A DNA stretch of 64,000 nucleotides from a bacterium (GTDB lineage Bacteria > UBP15 > UBA6099): positions 47,895 through 111,894 of the forward strand of contig JAKQPS010000051.1 in the NCBI GenBank assembly GCA_029564595.1, given 5' to 3'. Each line of letters opens with the position of its first letter. Within the stretch, counting starts at the first letter, position 1. The translations under genes and the position numbers were made by a program. The notes beneath the pieces were generated by a model. It saw only the letters and a list, made by a program, of their open reading frames with translations, ran no database searches and was not told where the DNA came from. Shown in pieces: positions 44,004 through 52,007 of this stretch.

Positions 44004-44786
44004 ATGACGGTCCAACCTGATCCGAATGTTCAGTCAACTCTCAAACGAGAGAGAATCAGGCGCGTGAAGGTCAGAAGAAGAAGGACGCTTCTAATCGCGT
44101 TCATACTGCTTTTTTCCAGCCTGTTTGTGATAAACAGCGAGCCTTTCAAGGTGAAGATTATTGAAGTGTCCGGAGCCAAGAGGACTAGCGCGGAGGAAGT
44201 GTATAAAAGATCGGAAATCGAGATCGGCGAGAGTCTTGTGACCCTTCCGGTCGGCGAGATAAGGGGCCGCATTAAAGACAAACAGCCGCTTGTGAAAGAG
44301 GCGGAAGTGCGAAGAGAACTGCCTTCCCGCGTTCACATAAAGATTTATGAGCGGGAGCCGTTTGCTTACGTGTCGGATTCGTTGGGGGAAAATGTGTATC
44401 TGATAGACGCGGAGAGGTTTGTGCTGGAGAAACCCAAAGGCATCGCCGACCCGAAAATATTCCATGTGGTCAGCGACGGAGTGCAGCATGCCGAAGTCGG
44501 CGAAATTCTGGAGTTCCCTTTCCATGATTCTTTCGCGAGGATTTGCGATTCGCTCGAACGGGCTTTGCACGGAAAATACTCGAAGCTGGTGTTTAATTTC
44601 GGCGGGATAAAACTTTTTCTGAACGACGGCTCGTACGTGATGCTAGGGGACAAACCGGACGATGACATCGAGAAAAAAATATTGCTGATCCCGGTGATCG
44701 CCAAAGAACTGAATGAAAGAAAACTGAAGTTTGCCGGACTGAACTTGTCGGAGCTTGCGGTTCCGACGTATGTGAAAGCCGAATAA
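44004..44786 (+). CDS. ftsQ: FtsQ/DivIB divisome protein
   Basis: A 260-residue bitopic protein. A very basic N-terminal tail (RRVKVRRRRTLL) precedes a membrane span (about 27-44). A POTRA domain follows (IIEVSGAKRTSAEEVYKRSEI ... VHIKIYEREPFAYV) and then the beta domain with FGGIKLFLNDGSYVMLG. I chose the ATG at 44004 because AAGGAGGAG lies 6 bp upstream; a GTG at 43986 overlaps murG but lacks a site. FtsQ bridges FtsBL with the early divisome. Confidence 0.9.
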   Translation: MTVQPDPNVQSTLKRERIRRVKVRRRRTLLIAFILLFSSLFVINSEPFKVKIIEVSGAKRTSAEEVYKRSEIEIGESLVTLPVGEIRGRIKDKQPLVKEAEVRRELPSRVHIKIYEREPFAYVSDSLGENVYLIDAERFVLEKPKGIADPKIFHVVSDGVQHAEVGEILEFPFHDSFARICDSLERALHGKYSKLVFNFGGIKLFLNDGSYVMLGDKPDDDIEKKILLIPVIAKELNERKLKFAGLNLSELAVPTYVKAE

Positions 44787-44797
44787 GGGGACGCGGT

Positions 44798-45379
44798 TTG
44801 ATTCTAAGAAGAGCGTTAATGACATTGATGGCGGTGTTCGCGGGGTTGTGCCTCGGAGCGATGTCTTCGGGCAAATGGCCCGATGTCGAACTCGGATTGG
44901 CGGGGGCCGCCATTGAAAGCGAGAGCGATCTCGAAAGATTCGACGGACATTCGCCAGTGACCGGGCCGGGGATAAGGGTGACGGTTGAGGACGGGATTGC
45001 GGACGGAGCGGCTACGATGGACAGGCTCATCGTCCACGAGAGGGATTTATTGCTGTTGCGCAATGAACTCTTCGCGGCCGGAGCCACGGCGGTCTCGATA
45101 AACGGCCACCGGATGGTGGCGAACAGCGTGATCAGGTGCGTCGGGCCGACGATAAGGATAAACGATGCGCACACCGCTCCGCCATACGTGGTGGATGCGG
45201 CGGGCGACCCGGATGTTTTAAAACCTGCCATCACCATGATGGGCGGAGTGGTCGATCTGATGTCGTCGGAAAAACTAAAAGTAAACGTCGAGACGGTCGG
45301 GAAACTGACCATCCCGGCGCATGAGTCGGCAAAGCGGAGAGAGGAAAAGGCTCCGGAGCGGGAAAAGAAAAATGATTGA
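44798..45379 (+). CDS. DUF881 family protein (YlxW/YlxX-like)
   Basis: A 193-residue DUF881 protein with a short N-terminal membrane segment. The family blocks TGPGIRVTVEDG, IVHERDLLLLRNELFAAGATAVSINGHRM and RCVGPTIRINDAHTAPPYVVDAAGDP are clear. In Firmicutes, one or two members sit between divIB (ftsQ) and sbp, exactly as here. The start is TTG at 44798 with AAGGGG upstream. The predicted coiled coil before the domain is shortened. Its role in division is not known. It overlaps sbp by 8 bp. Confidence 0.85.
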   Translation: MILRRALMTLMAVFAGLCLGAMSSGKWPDVELGLAGAAIESESDLERFDGHSPVTGPGIRVTVEDGIADGAATMDRLIVHERDLLLLRNELFAAGATAVSINGHRMVANSVIRCVGPTIRINDAHTAPPYVVDAAGDPDVLKPAITMMGGVVDLMSSEKLKVNVETVGKLTIPAHESAKRREEKAPEREKKND

Positions 45380-45692
45380 AACTATTGCTGGAATAGCTGT
45401 CGGCTGGCTCGTGGGAGCCAAGTTCGGATTCGGGCTTGCGAACGCCGAAGGCCTGATCGCGCTCATAGCGTTTCTGGCGGTAGTGGACGAGCTTGCGGCC
45501 GCCCTTGCGGATAAGCAAAGGAAAATCGTGTCAGGTCTTTTGCGCAAAGGCATCTTCTGCTGGGGCGCTGTGGCGGTGGAAAGAATGACCGGCGCGCCGC
45601 TGGGCGCTATCGCCTCCGCGGTTCTGATTCTATCGATATTCAGAAATCTCGTGTGGAGGCCGTCGTCGGTACGGGGGCGGGAGGCATGGTGA
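45372..45692 (+). CDS. sbp: small basic membrane protein Sbp (DUF1290)
   Basis: A 106-residue protein with three hydrophobic segments, matching the DUF1290 family (B. subtilis sbp). Typical blocks are IAGIAVGWLVGAKFG and LIALIAFLAVVDELAAAL. The ATG lies inside the DUF881 end, and its stop overlaps the ftsA start. Function unknown; its place directly before ftsA-ftsZ is conserved in Firmicutes and related lineages. Confidence 0.85.
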   Translation: MIETIAGIAVGWLVGAKFGFGLANAEGLIALIAFLAVVDELAAALADKQRKIVSGLLRKGIFCWGAVAVERMTGAPLGAIASAVLILSIFRNLVWRPSSVRGREAW

Positions 45693-46933
45693 ACAAGGAT
45701 AATAAAAACATAATATCGGCTCTGGATGTCGGCACGTCCAAGACGGTGGCTCTTATCGCCGAATTGAAGGACGGCGGAGCGTTCGAGATTGTCGGATTCG
45801 GTTCCGCCGCAACGGAAGGTGTGAAAAAAGGCGTTATCGTAAGCCTCGACAAGGCGTCCGAGGCCATGCATCTGGCGGTGGACGCCGCCGAAAAAATGGC
45901 CGGACGCATTATTGAATCCGCTGTCGTCGGAGTCTCAGGCAACAGTCTGGCTTCGAGCGAGCAGCACGGAGGCGTCGCGGTGGCCGACCCTGAAAGAGGC
46001 GTGAGCGCTGATGACATGCGACGCGCCGCCGAGGCCGCTAAAACGATTCTTCTACCTCCGGACAAACAAGTCATCTGCACTATCGAGATGGACTACACGG
46101 TGGACAACCATTCCGGCATAAAGGACCCGCGCGGGATGTCAGGTTCCCGGCTAGGCGCAGATGTTCAGATCGTGACAGGCTCGACCGCGATGACTCAGAA
46201 TCTCATGCGGTGTCTGATGAAGCTTGAGATCGGGATCGACGCTCTGGCTCCGACTCCGTTCGCTGCCGGGGAGGCCGTGCTTAACGAAGACGAAAAGGAA
46301 ATCGGAACAGTAATCGTGGACATCGGGGCGGGCACGAGCGGCATCGCTGTTTTCAAAAGCGGCGTCCTGCGAAAAGTAAAAGTGTTCCCCGTCGGAGGCT
46401 GGAACTTCGACAACGACATAGGGATTGTGCTCGGCGCGTCCACGCGGGAGGGCGAGCGTCTCAAGATAGAGAGCGGCATCGCCTATGTGGACGACCGCGT
46501 CGGCAGCGAACCGGTGAAAATTGAGCACGTGAGCGGTGAAAAGGAACAGCAGGTGACGCGCGGAATGTTGTGCCAGATCATCCACGCGCGCGCGATGGAT
46601 TTAATGAAGATGATAAGGCACGAGTTAGAAACAGACATGCCGATATCGGTTGTCCCGGCAGGGGTCGTTCTCACAGGGAACGGCGCGCTGCTCGAAGGAA
46701 TTAGGGAAGTGGCTGAACAGGCGATTGGAATGAACGCCCGGGTGGGAAAACCCAGATATTCAGGTCCTCACTCCGATCTTGTGTCGGAGCCGGGATACGC
46801 CGCCGCGCTCGGTCTGCTCGCGCACGCGGCTCGGCTGCGCTCTATTTCCGGCGCGCGCCGCTCGGACGCCGCGTCTTCTTCGGCTCTAATAAGATCCGTC
46901 GCGGGATTTTTCCGCGGCCTGTTCAATAAATAA
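45686..46933 (+). CDS. ftsA: cell division protein FtsA
   Basis: A 415-residue actin-fold protein that anchors FtsZ to the membrane. The phosphate 1 loop is [15 protein letters not shown] and phosphate 2 is [15 protein letters not shown]. The SHS2 (1C) domain follows the first lobe ([22 protein letters not shown]). The C-terminus [16 protein letters not shown] is the amphipathic membrane-targeting helix. Start ATG 45686 overlaps sbp by 7 bp; a GTG at 45689 is better spaced from GGGAGG and is a possible alternative. FtsA and SepF in one cluster give two FtsZ anchors. Confidence 0.95.
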   Translation: MVNKDNKNIISALDVGTSKTVALIAELKDGGAFEIVGFGSAATEGVKKGVIVSLDKASEAMHLAVDAAEKMAGRIIESAVVGVSGNSLASSEQHGGVAVADPERGVSADDMRRAAEAAKTILLPPDKQVICTIEMDYTVDNHSGIKDPRGMSGSRLGADVQIVTGSTAMTQNLMRCLMKLEIGIDALAPTPFAAGEAVLNEDEKEIGTVIVDIGAGTSGIAVFKSGVLRKVKVFPVGGWNFDNDIGIVLGASTREGERLKIESGIAYVDDRVGSEPVKIEHVSGEKEQQVTRGMLCQIIHARAMDLMKMIRHELETDMPISVVPAGVVLTGNGALLEGIREVAEQAIGMNARVGKPRYSGPHSDLVSEPGYAAALGLLAHAARLRSISGARRSDAASSSALIRSVAGFFRGLFNK

Positions 46934-46958
46934 AAAAGGAATCAATGGGGGGAACGAT

Positions 46959-48164
46959 ATGAATTTTGATCCGATGATAGAGAAACAAGCGGCCATCAAG
47001 GTTATCGGCGTGGGCGGAGGCGGCTGCAACGCCGTCAACAGGATGATTCAGATGAGCGTGCCCGGCGTCGATTTCATCGCGGTGAACACTGATATTCAGG
47101 CTCTCGACAGGAGCCGCGCGCAACAGAAATTACAACTCGGCGGCAAACTTACCCGCGGGCTTGGAGCCGGGGCTGACCCCGAAATCGGGCGCAAGTCCGC
47201 CGAGCAGAGCGCGTCCGAAATCGAAAACATGCTCGAAGGCGCGGACATGGTTTTCGTCACCGCCGGTATGGGCGGCGGAACCGGAACCGGCGCCGCTCCA
47301 GTAGTCGCTCAGGTCGCCCGTAGCCTTAAAGCCCTGACCGTCGGAGTTGTGACAAAGCCGTTCGCGTTCGAAGGCCGCAGACGCATGAAGTCCGCAGAGA
47401 TGGGCATCGAGCGGCTGTCGGAATTCGTCGACACTCTGCTGGTCATACAGAATGACCGCCTGTTGAAAATAATCAAAGAAGACACCTCGATGACGGAGGC
47501 TTTCGCCAAGGCGGACGACGCTCTGCGCTGCGGCGTTCAGGGCATTTCGGACCTTATCACCGTGCCGGGAACAATCAATCTGGACTTTGCGGATGTTCGA
47601 GCGATTATGTCGGACGCCGGCTCCGCTTTCGTGGGAATCGGCAGAAACAGCGGAGACGACCGCGCGCGCCGCGCCGCGGAAGAAGCTATCTCTAGCCCGC
47701 TGCTGGAGTACTCCATTGAAGGCGCAAAAGGAATAATCATCAATATCACGGGCGGCTCGGACATGAACATCGGCGAGATCAACACCGCAGCCGAAATCGT
47801 GAGGACCGCCGCCGCAGACGACGCCAACATCATCTTCGGCGCGGTGATAGACGACAGGGCAAGGGAAGAGTTGAGGGTGACCGTTGTGGCAACCGGCTTC
47901 ACTCAGGGCGCGCAAAAAATGGAATGCGCGCAATCAGAAGAGAAACCGGTTTCCGCCGCGGAAGCCGGAGAGCCGTTTGCCGCTCGGCAACAGCAGCAAT
48001 CTCAGGCCCCGAAAGCACAGGCGCAAGCTCCGCAGCCTGCGCGGCAGCAGTCTCCCGGCGAACTGCCTTTAGACCGCCCGGCTTCTCCGCCGACTGCCCC
48101 GGAGACCAAGCGCGTGGAAAAGGAAACGGATTTGGATTTGCCTCCTTTCCTGAGAAACAAATAG
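46959..48164 (+). CDS. ftsZ: cell division GTPase FtsZ
   Basis: A 401-residue tubulin homologue that forms the Z ring. The tubulin signature is [10 protein letters not shown] (105-114). VNTDIQAL and [11 protein letters not shown] (T7 loop, with the catalytic Asp) are present. A Gln/Ala/Pro-rich linker of about 65 residues leads to the conserved tail [11 protein letters not shown], which binds FtsA and SepF. GGGGGGAACGAT precedes the ATG. Confidence 0.97.
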   Translation: MNFDPMIEKQAAIKVIGVGGGGCNAVNRMIQMSVPGVDFIAVNTDIQALDRSRAQQKLQLGGKLTRGLGAGADPEIGRKSAEQSASEIENMLEGADMVFVTAGMGGGTGTGAAPVVAQVARSLKALTVGVVTKPFAFEGRRRMKSAEMGIERLSEFVDTLLVIQNDRLLKIIKEDTSMTEAFAKADDALRCGVQGISDLITVPGTINLDFADVRAIMSDAGSAFVGIGRNSGDDRARRAAEEAISSPLLEYSIEGAKGIIINITGGSDMNIGEINTAAEIVRTAAADDANIIFGAVIDDRAREELRVTVVATGFTQGAQKMECAQSEEKPVSAAEAGEPFAARQQQQSQAPKAQAQAPQPARQQSPGELPLDRPASPPTAPETKRVEKETDLDLPPFLRNK

Positions 48165-48190
48165 AAAGACGAAAGACGCGATGAAGAAAG

Positions 48191-49846
48191 ATGGATGAAA
48201 TATGGACGCACGACCCGAAAAAAGGATCGGACTGGCAGGGATACGCTTTGCGGATCGCCATCGGGTTTCCCGGCGACCGCTCGGCGGGAACGGCCTGTCT
48301 GGGCTTTCTTTGGGCGCAGCATCTTTTCAATCTTAATCAGGAGGTTCGTTGCGACCGGTTCTTTAAATCGGACCGGCAACTTAAGAAGGGCGAGAGGCTG
48401 ACGACGGTAGAAACGGGACGTCCTCTTTCGGATTACGATGTGGTCGCCTTTTCGCTGCCTTACGAGAGCGGTTTCGCGGAAGTTCCACTGATGCTGTCGC
48501 AGGGAGGAGTGGAGCCTGCGGCGTCGAGACGTTCGCGAGGTCCGCTGGTGTTGGCGGGCGGCATGGCCGCATCCGCAAACCCGGAGCCTGTGGCGGACTT
48601 CGTCGACGCGGTCGTAATCGGCGAGGCCGAGCCTGCGGTCGGCGCGCTGACGGACGCTCTATTGTCATTGAAGCGGGCGCGCGCGAGCCGCAACTATTCG
48701 CTCGAAGGCAGGGAAAGGCTGCGGGGGTTGCCCGGAGTTTATCTGCCCGCCGATTACGCGCACATCTTCAGAGGCGACGGGAAACTCGAAGCAATTGAGG
48801 CGGCGGCTCCCGACGCGCCGGAAATAGTCGAGGCGCTTCGCGCGGATAGAGGGTTTCATGCGGCCCATTCGACGGTGGTCTCGCGGCGCTCCGCTTTTCC
48901 GGGGATGTTTCTTCTGGAGGCGGCGCGAGGGTGTCCGTACCGTTGCAGATTCTGTCTGGCTGCGCACACGTCCGGCCCACACAGGCCGGCGGCAAGGCTG
49001 GTTGAAACTGCCTCTCTCGGACTGCAACGCTGTTCTAGAATCGGGTTGATAGGAACCGCTTTCACAAAGGCTCCGGGCGCTCCGGAAGTCTGCGAGATGG
49101 CTGCGGCGGCGGGCGCGAGAGTTTCATTCTCTTCCGTCAGGCTGGACTCGGAAACTCTTGGACTGCTGTCGCGAATGGCAGGCATTCTAGACCTCGAATC
49201 GATTTCCGTGGCGCCCGAAGTCGCCACAAGGAAACTTGCTCGCGTCATAGGAAAAGACGTAAGCGGCGATTTCGAGGAGTTCATCCGGAGCAAGCCTCTG
49301 CCGGGACTGAAAAAACTCCGACTCTACTACCTGATCGGAGTTCCGGGAGAGACGGACGAGGACATCGAGGCGATAGCGGAAACGGCGGCGGATGCGGGAC
49401 TAAGGTCGAACTGCTCAATCTCGATAAGCGCCACGCCCATGATACCGAAGCCCTTCACGCCGATGCAGTGGGCGGCTATGCCGGAGATGTCCGAACTGAA
49501 AAGAAAGAGGGACGTTCTTCGCGGGGCCGTTACGGCCTCGAAACGGGTTGGCCTGAAAGTCGAAAGTTTGAAAGGGTCGGTTGAGCAAGCGATTCTCGCG
49601 CGGGGCGACAGAAGGCTTGGCGGCGCGCTGCTGGAGGCCGCGGTAAACCAAAGGGCGGGAGGCGGAACGCGCTGGATGGCGCTGATCGACAAATACGCTC
49701 CGGGAGCCGCCGATGCGGTCTTCTCTGAACGCGGATCGCAAGAGAGATTTCCTTGGGAAATTCTCTCGCACGGCGCGGACAGAAAAAAACTACGGGCGGA
49801 GTTCGAGAAGGCAATGCGCGCGTCAAGGGAAAACGAAGAGATATGA
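48191..49846 (+). CDS. radical SAM protein following ftsZ
   Basis: A 551-residue radical SAM enzyme of unknown substrate. The first 230 residues resemble a degenerate B12-binding-type domain (YDVVAFSLPYESGF, LAGGMAASANPEPVADFVD, VIGEAEP). The cluster motif is ARGCPYRCRFCLA. The later TIM-barrel strands contain SVAPEVATRKLARVIGK and LYYLIGVPGETDEDIEAIA. It resembles the large TIGR03960-like group by eye. The ATG at 48191 lies 26 bp after ftsZ, and its end overlaps yggS as ATGA, so it belongs to the division operon. A link with division is positional only. Confidence 0.85.
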   Translation: MDEIWTHDPKKGSDWQGYALRIAIGFPGDRSAGTACLGFLWAQHLFNLNQEVRCDRFFKSDRQLKKGERLTTVETGRPLSDYDVVAFSLPYESGFAEVPLMLSQGGVEPAASRRSRGPLVLAGGMAASANPEPVADFVDAVVIGEAEPAVGALTDALLSLKRARASRNYSLEGRERLRGLPGVYLPADYAHIFRGDGKLEAIEAAAPDAPEIVEALRADRGFHAAHSTVVSRRSAFPGMFLLEAARGCPYRCRFCLAAHTSGPHRPAARLVETASLGLQRCSRIGLIGTAFTKAPGAPEVCEMAAAAGARVSFSSVRLDSETLGLLSRMAGILDLESISVAPEVATRKLARVIGKDVSGDFEEFIRSKPLPGLKKLRLYYLIGVPGETDEDIEAIAETAADAGLRSNCSISISATPMIPKPFTPMQWAAMPEMSELKRKRDVLRGAVTASKRVGLKVESLKGSVEQAILARGDRRLGGALLEAAVNQRAGGGTRWMALIDKYAPGAADAVFSERGSQERFPWEILSHGADRKKLRAEFEKAMRASRENEEI

Positions 49847-50541
49847 GCGACGGGATGATTGAAAAAAACATAAGAGAAAACATTGCGGAAGCGCGAGGGC
49901 GCATAGCGGACGCCGCCCGGCGATCGGGCAGAAATCCCGCCGATATCGTTCTCGTCATAGTATCGAAAAACCGTACTGTTGAAGAGATTCAAGCGGTGTT
50001 GGCGGCAGGCGAAACGCAGATCGGCGAAAACAGGGTTCAGGAGGCGGAAAGAAAAAGACCGGCTCTCCCCAGAGGGTTCTCATACAGGATGATAGGCCAC
50101 CTGCAACGAAACAAAGCGTCGGTCGCAGCGAACCTGTTCGACGCGATTGACTCCATAGATTCTTTACGAATCGCCGAACGAGTGTCCGAGGAGTCTCTGA
50201 AACTTGGAAAAACTATGCCGGCTCTGATTCAGGTGAACAGTTCGGGCGAAAGTTCGAAACACGGTTTCGCGCCGGAAGAGATTGAAAAAGCGGCGGACGA
50301 GGTCGAGAAGCTCGAAGGGCTTTCTCTGAGAGGGTTGATGACAATCGGCCCGCTTACGGACGACGAGGGCGAGATACGGCGCGCGTTTGCGGAGACGAGA
50401 ATATTATTCGACAAGTTGCGCGCGGGCAGGCGGGGTTTCGACATCCTGTCCATGGGCATGTCGGACGATTATGAAATCGCGATAGAAGAAGGATCGACAA
50501 TGGCGCGGATAGGCCGCGCGATTTTTGAAAGGAGGACATAG
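49843..50541 (+). CDS. yggS: YggS/PipY family PLP-binding protein
   Basis: A 232-residue single-domain PLP protein of the alanine racemase fold that maintains PLP and amino-acid balance without a known reaction. The PLP lysine is in VLVIVSKNRTVEEI. IGENRVQEAE, YRMIGHLQRNKA, LIQVNSSGESSKHGF, GLMTIGPLTDDEG and SMGMSDDYEIAIEEGSTMARIG are family blocks. The ATG overlaps the upstream stop as ATGA; longer open frame rejected. In Cyanobacteria and Firmicutes the gene is also next to sepF. Confidence 0.93.
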   Translation: MSDGMIEKNIRENIAEARGRIADAARRSGRNPADIVLVIVSKNRTVEEIQAVLAAGETQIGENRVQEAERKRPALPRGFSYRMIGHLQRNKASVAANLFDAIDSIDSLRIAERVSEESLKLGKTMPALIQVNSSGESSKHGFAPEEIEKAADEVEKLEGLSLRGLMTIGPLTDDEGEIRRAFAETRILFDKLRAGRRGFDILSMGMSDDYEIAIEEGSTMARIGRAIFERRT

Positions 50542-50650
50542 CGCAAAACGAGGCTTTTCTGAAGCGGTCGGCGCGCCGCACAACTTAACGAAACATGAAA
50601 AACAAAAGAGCGGTCTCAAACGCCGCAATCTCCCAAAGGAGGGGATAATA

Positions 50651-51094
50651 GTGCTGGACTCATTGCAGAACAACAAGGTTTACAAAGTGGTGAAGAACTT
50701 CCTTTCGTTCGAAAACGAGGAAGAAGCCGTCGAACGCGGCCCGATGACGCAAGCGCGCGTTCAGACCGGACGCAAGGTCGTACCGATTACTCCTGAACTC
50801 AATCAGGCAATGATCAACATCAAGAAACCGAGAACCATCGAAGACGCCCGCGAATCAGCCGACCTGCTCAAGGAAGGCCGCGTCGTTGTCATGAACCTCG
50901 GCCAGATCGAGAAAGACATGGCGCGGGAGATAGTGTACTTCCTGAGCGGAACCACATACGCGCTCAACGGCGATTACAAGAAAATCGGAAACGACATTTT
51001 TCTGTTCACTCCGTACGGCGTCGAAGTGACCCATCTGGAGGACATACAGAACAAAGGCACGGCCCAGAACAAGCTCGACTTCGGAGACCTGTGA
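50651..51094 (+). CDS. sepF: cell division protein SepF
   Basis: A 147-residue SepF that bundles FtsZ filaments and tethers them to the membrane. The N-terminal amphipathic stretch (VVKNFLSFE) is followed by a linker and the core domain: ARESADLLKEGRVVVMNLGQIEKDMAREIVYFLSG and YKKIGNDIFLFTPYGVEV. The GTG at 50651 follows GGAGGGG by 6 bp and gives a typical length; the open frame upstream is not coding. A 109-bp gap separates it from yggS. SepF is usual in Firmicutes, Actinobacteria and Cyanobacteria and rare in classical diderms. Confidence 0.93.
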   Translation: MLDSLQNNKVYKVVKNFLSFENEEEAVERGPMTQARVQTGRKVVPITPELNQAMINIKKPRTIEDARESADLLKEGRVVVMNLGQIEKDMAREIVYFLSGTTYALNGDYKKIGNDIFLFTPYGVEVTHLEDIQNKGTAQNKLDFGDL

Positions 51095-51132
51095 TTCCGG
51101 ACTCGGCCGCTGGCTGAAAAGGATGTGCGATT

Positions 51133-51948
51133 ATGGCATTTAAAGGTACTGTCGGCTTCGTGGGAGCCGGCAAGATGGGCGGCGCGCTCATCGAGGGAAT
51201 AATTGGCTCTGGGCTGCTCGGCGCGGACTCGATTTCGGTGTTCGACGCCGACGCGGCGCGTATGGAGGAATTGTCAACACGGCTGAAAGTGAAAGTGGCG
51301 GGGACCGCGCGAGAGGCTGTGGAGCGCTCGGACGCGGTCTTCATCTGCGTCAAACCCGACCAGTTCGGCGCGGTGGCCGGCGAAATCAAAGCGGGCTGGA
51401 AAACGCGCAAGCCCGCTGTGGTCAGCGTCATGGCCGGAGTGCGCGCGGCGAAGATAAGCGAGGCTCTAGGCTCGGATGTCAGCGTCGCGCGCGCAATGCC
51501 CAACGTCGCCTGCCTCATACGGCGGGGCGTTTCAGGCGTCGCTCTCGATCCCTCGGCTCCTTCCGAAGTGAACGATTTCGTGTTCGGGGTGTTCGAGGCT
51601 CTCGGCGGAGCCGTCAAGGTTGCCGAAACGAAACTTGACGCTGTGACCGCGCTCAGCGGATCGGGGCCGGCTTATGTGTTCATGTTCATCGAGGCGCTCG
51701 CTGACGCGGGAGTGAAGATGGGGCTGGACCGCGCGGTCTCAGAGAAACTGGCCGTTCTCACGGTGTCCGGCGCGGCGGCTATGGCAGAGCGACCCGGCGC
51801 GAACACCCTTCAACTGCGCGCGAGCGTTTCCTCTCCCGGCGGAACGACCGTGGCGGCCACAGCCGCTCTCGAACGCGCCGGATTCAGAGGCGTCGTCATC
51901 GACGCTGTCGAGAAAGCAAAGGAGCGCGCGGTCGAACTGGGCGCTTGA
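51133..51948 (+). CDS. proC: pyrroline-5-carboxylate reductase
   Basis: A 271-residue enzyme that makes proline from pyrroline-5-carboxylate. The NAD(P) loop is VGFVGAGKMGGALIEGI. VARAMPNVACLIRRGVSG, DAVTALSGSGPAYVFMFIEALADAGVKMGL and the C-terminal LRASVSSPGGTTVAATAAL are diagnostic. The yggS-sepF-proC order occurs in Cyanobacteria. It follows sepF by 38 bp. Confidence 0.95.
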   Translation: MAFKGTVGFVGAGKMGGALIEGIIGSGLLGADSISVFDADAARMEELSTRLKVKVAGTAREAVERSDAVFICVKPDQFGAVAGEIKAGWKTRKPAVVSVMAGVRAAKISEALGSDVSVARAMPNVACLIRRGVSGVALDPSAPSEVNDFVFGVFEALGGAVKVAETKLDAVTALSGSGPAYVFMFIEALADAGVKMGLDRAVSEKLAVLTVSGAAAMAERPGANTLQLRASVSSPGGTTVAATAALERAGFRGVVIDAVEKAKERAVELGA

Positions 51949-51955
51949 TTTTTAT

Positions 51956-51986
51956 GCCCGCCGGGAAGAAACGAGTTTCGGCGGGC
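51956..51986 (+). repeat. 8-bp hairpin between proC and ftsK
   Basis: GCCCGCCG and CGGCGGGC flank a 15-nt loop directly after the proC stop. No T-tract follows, so transcription into ftsK could continue or be attenuated. Confidence 0.4.
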
Positions 51987-52007
51987 GCGCGATTGTAAGA
52001 CAAGGCG

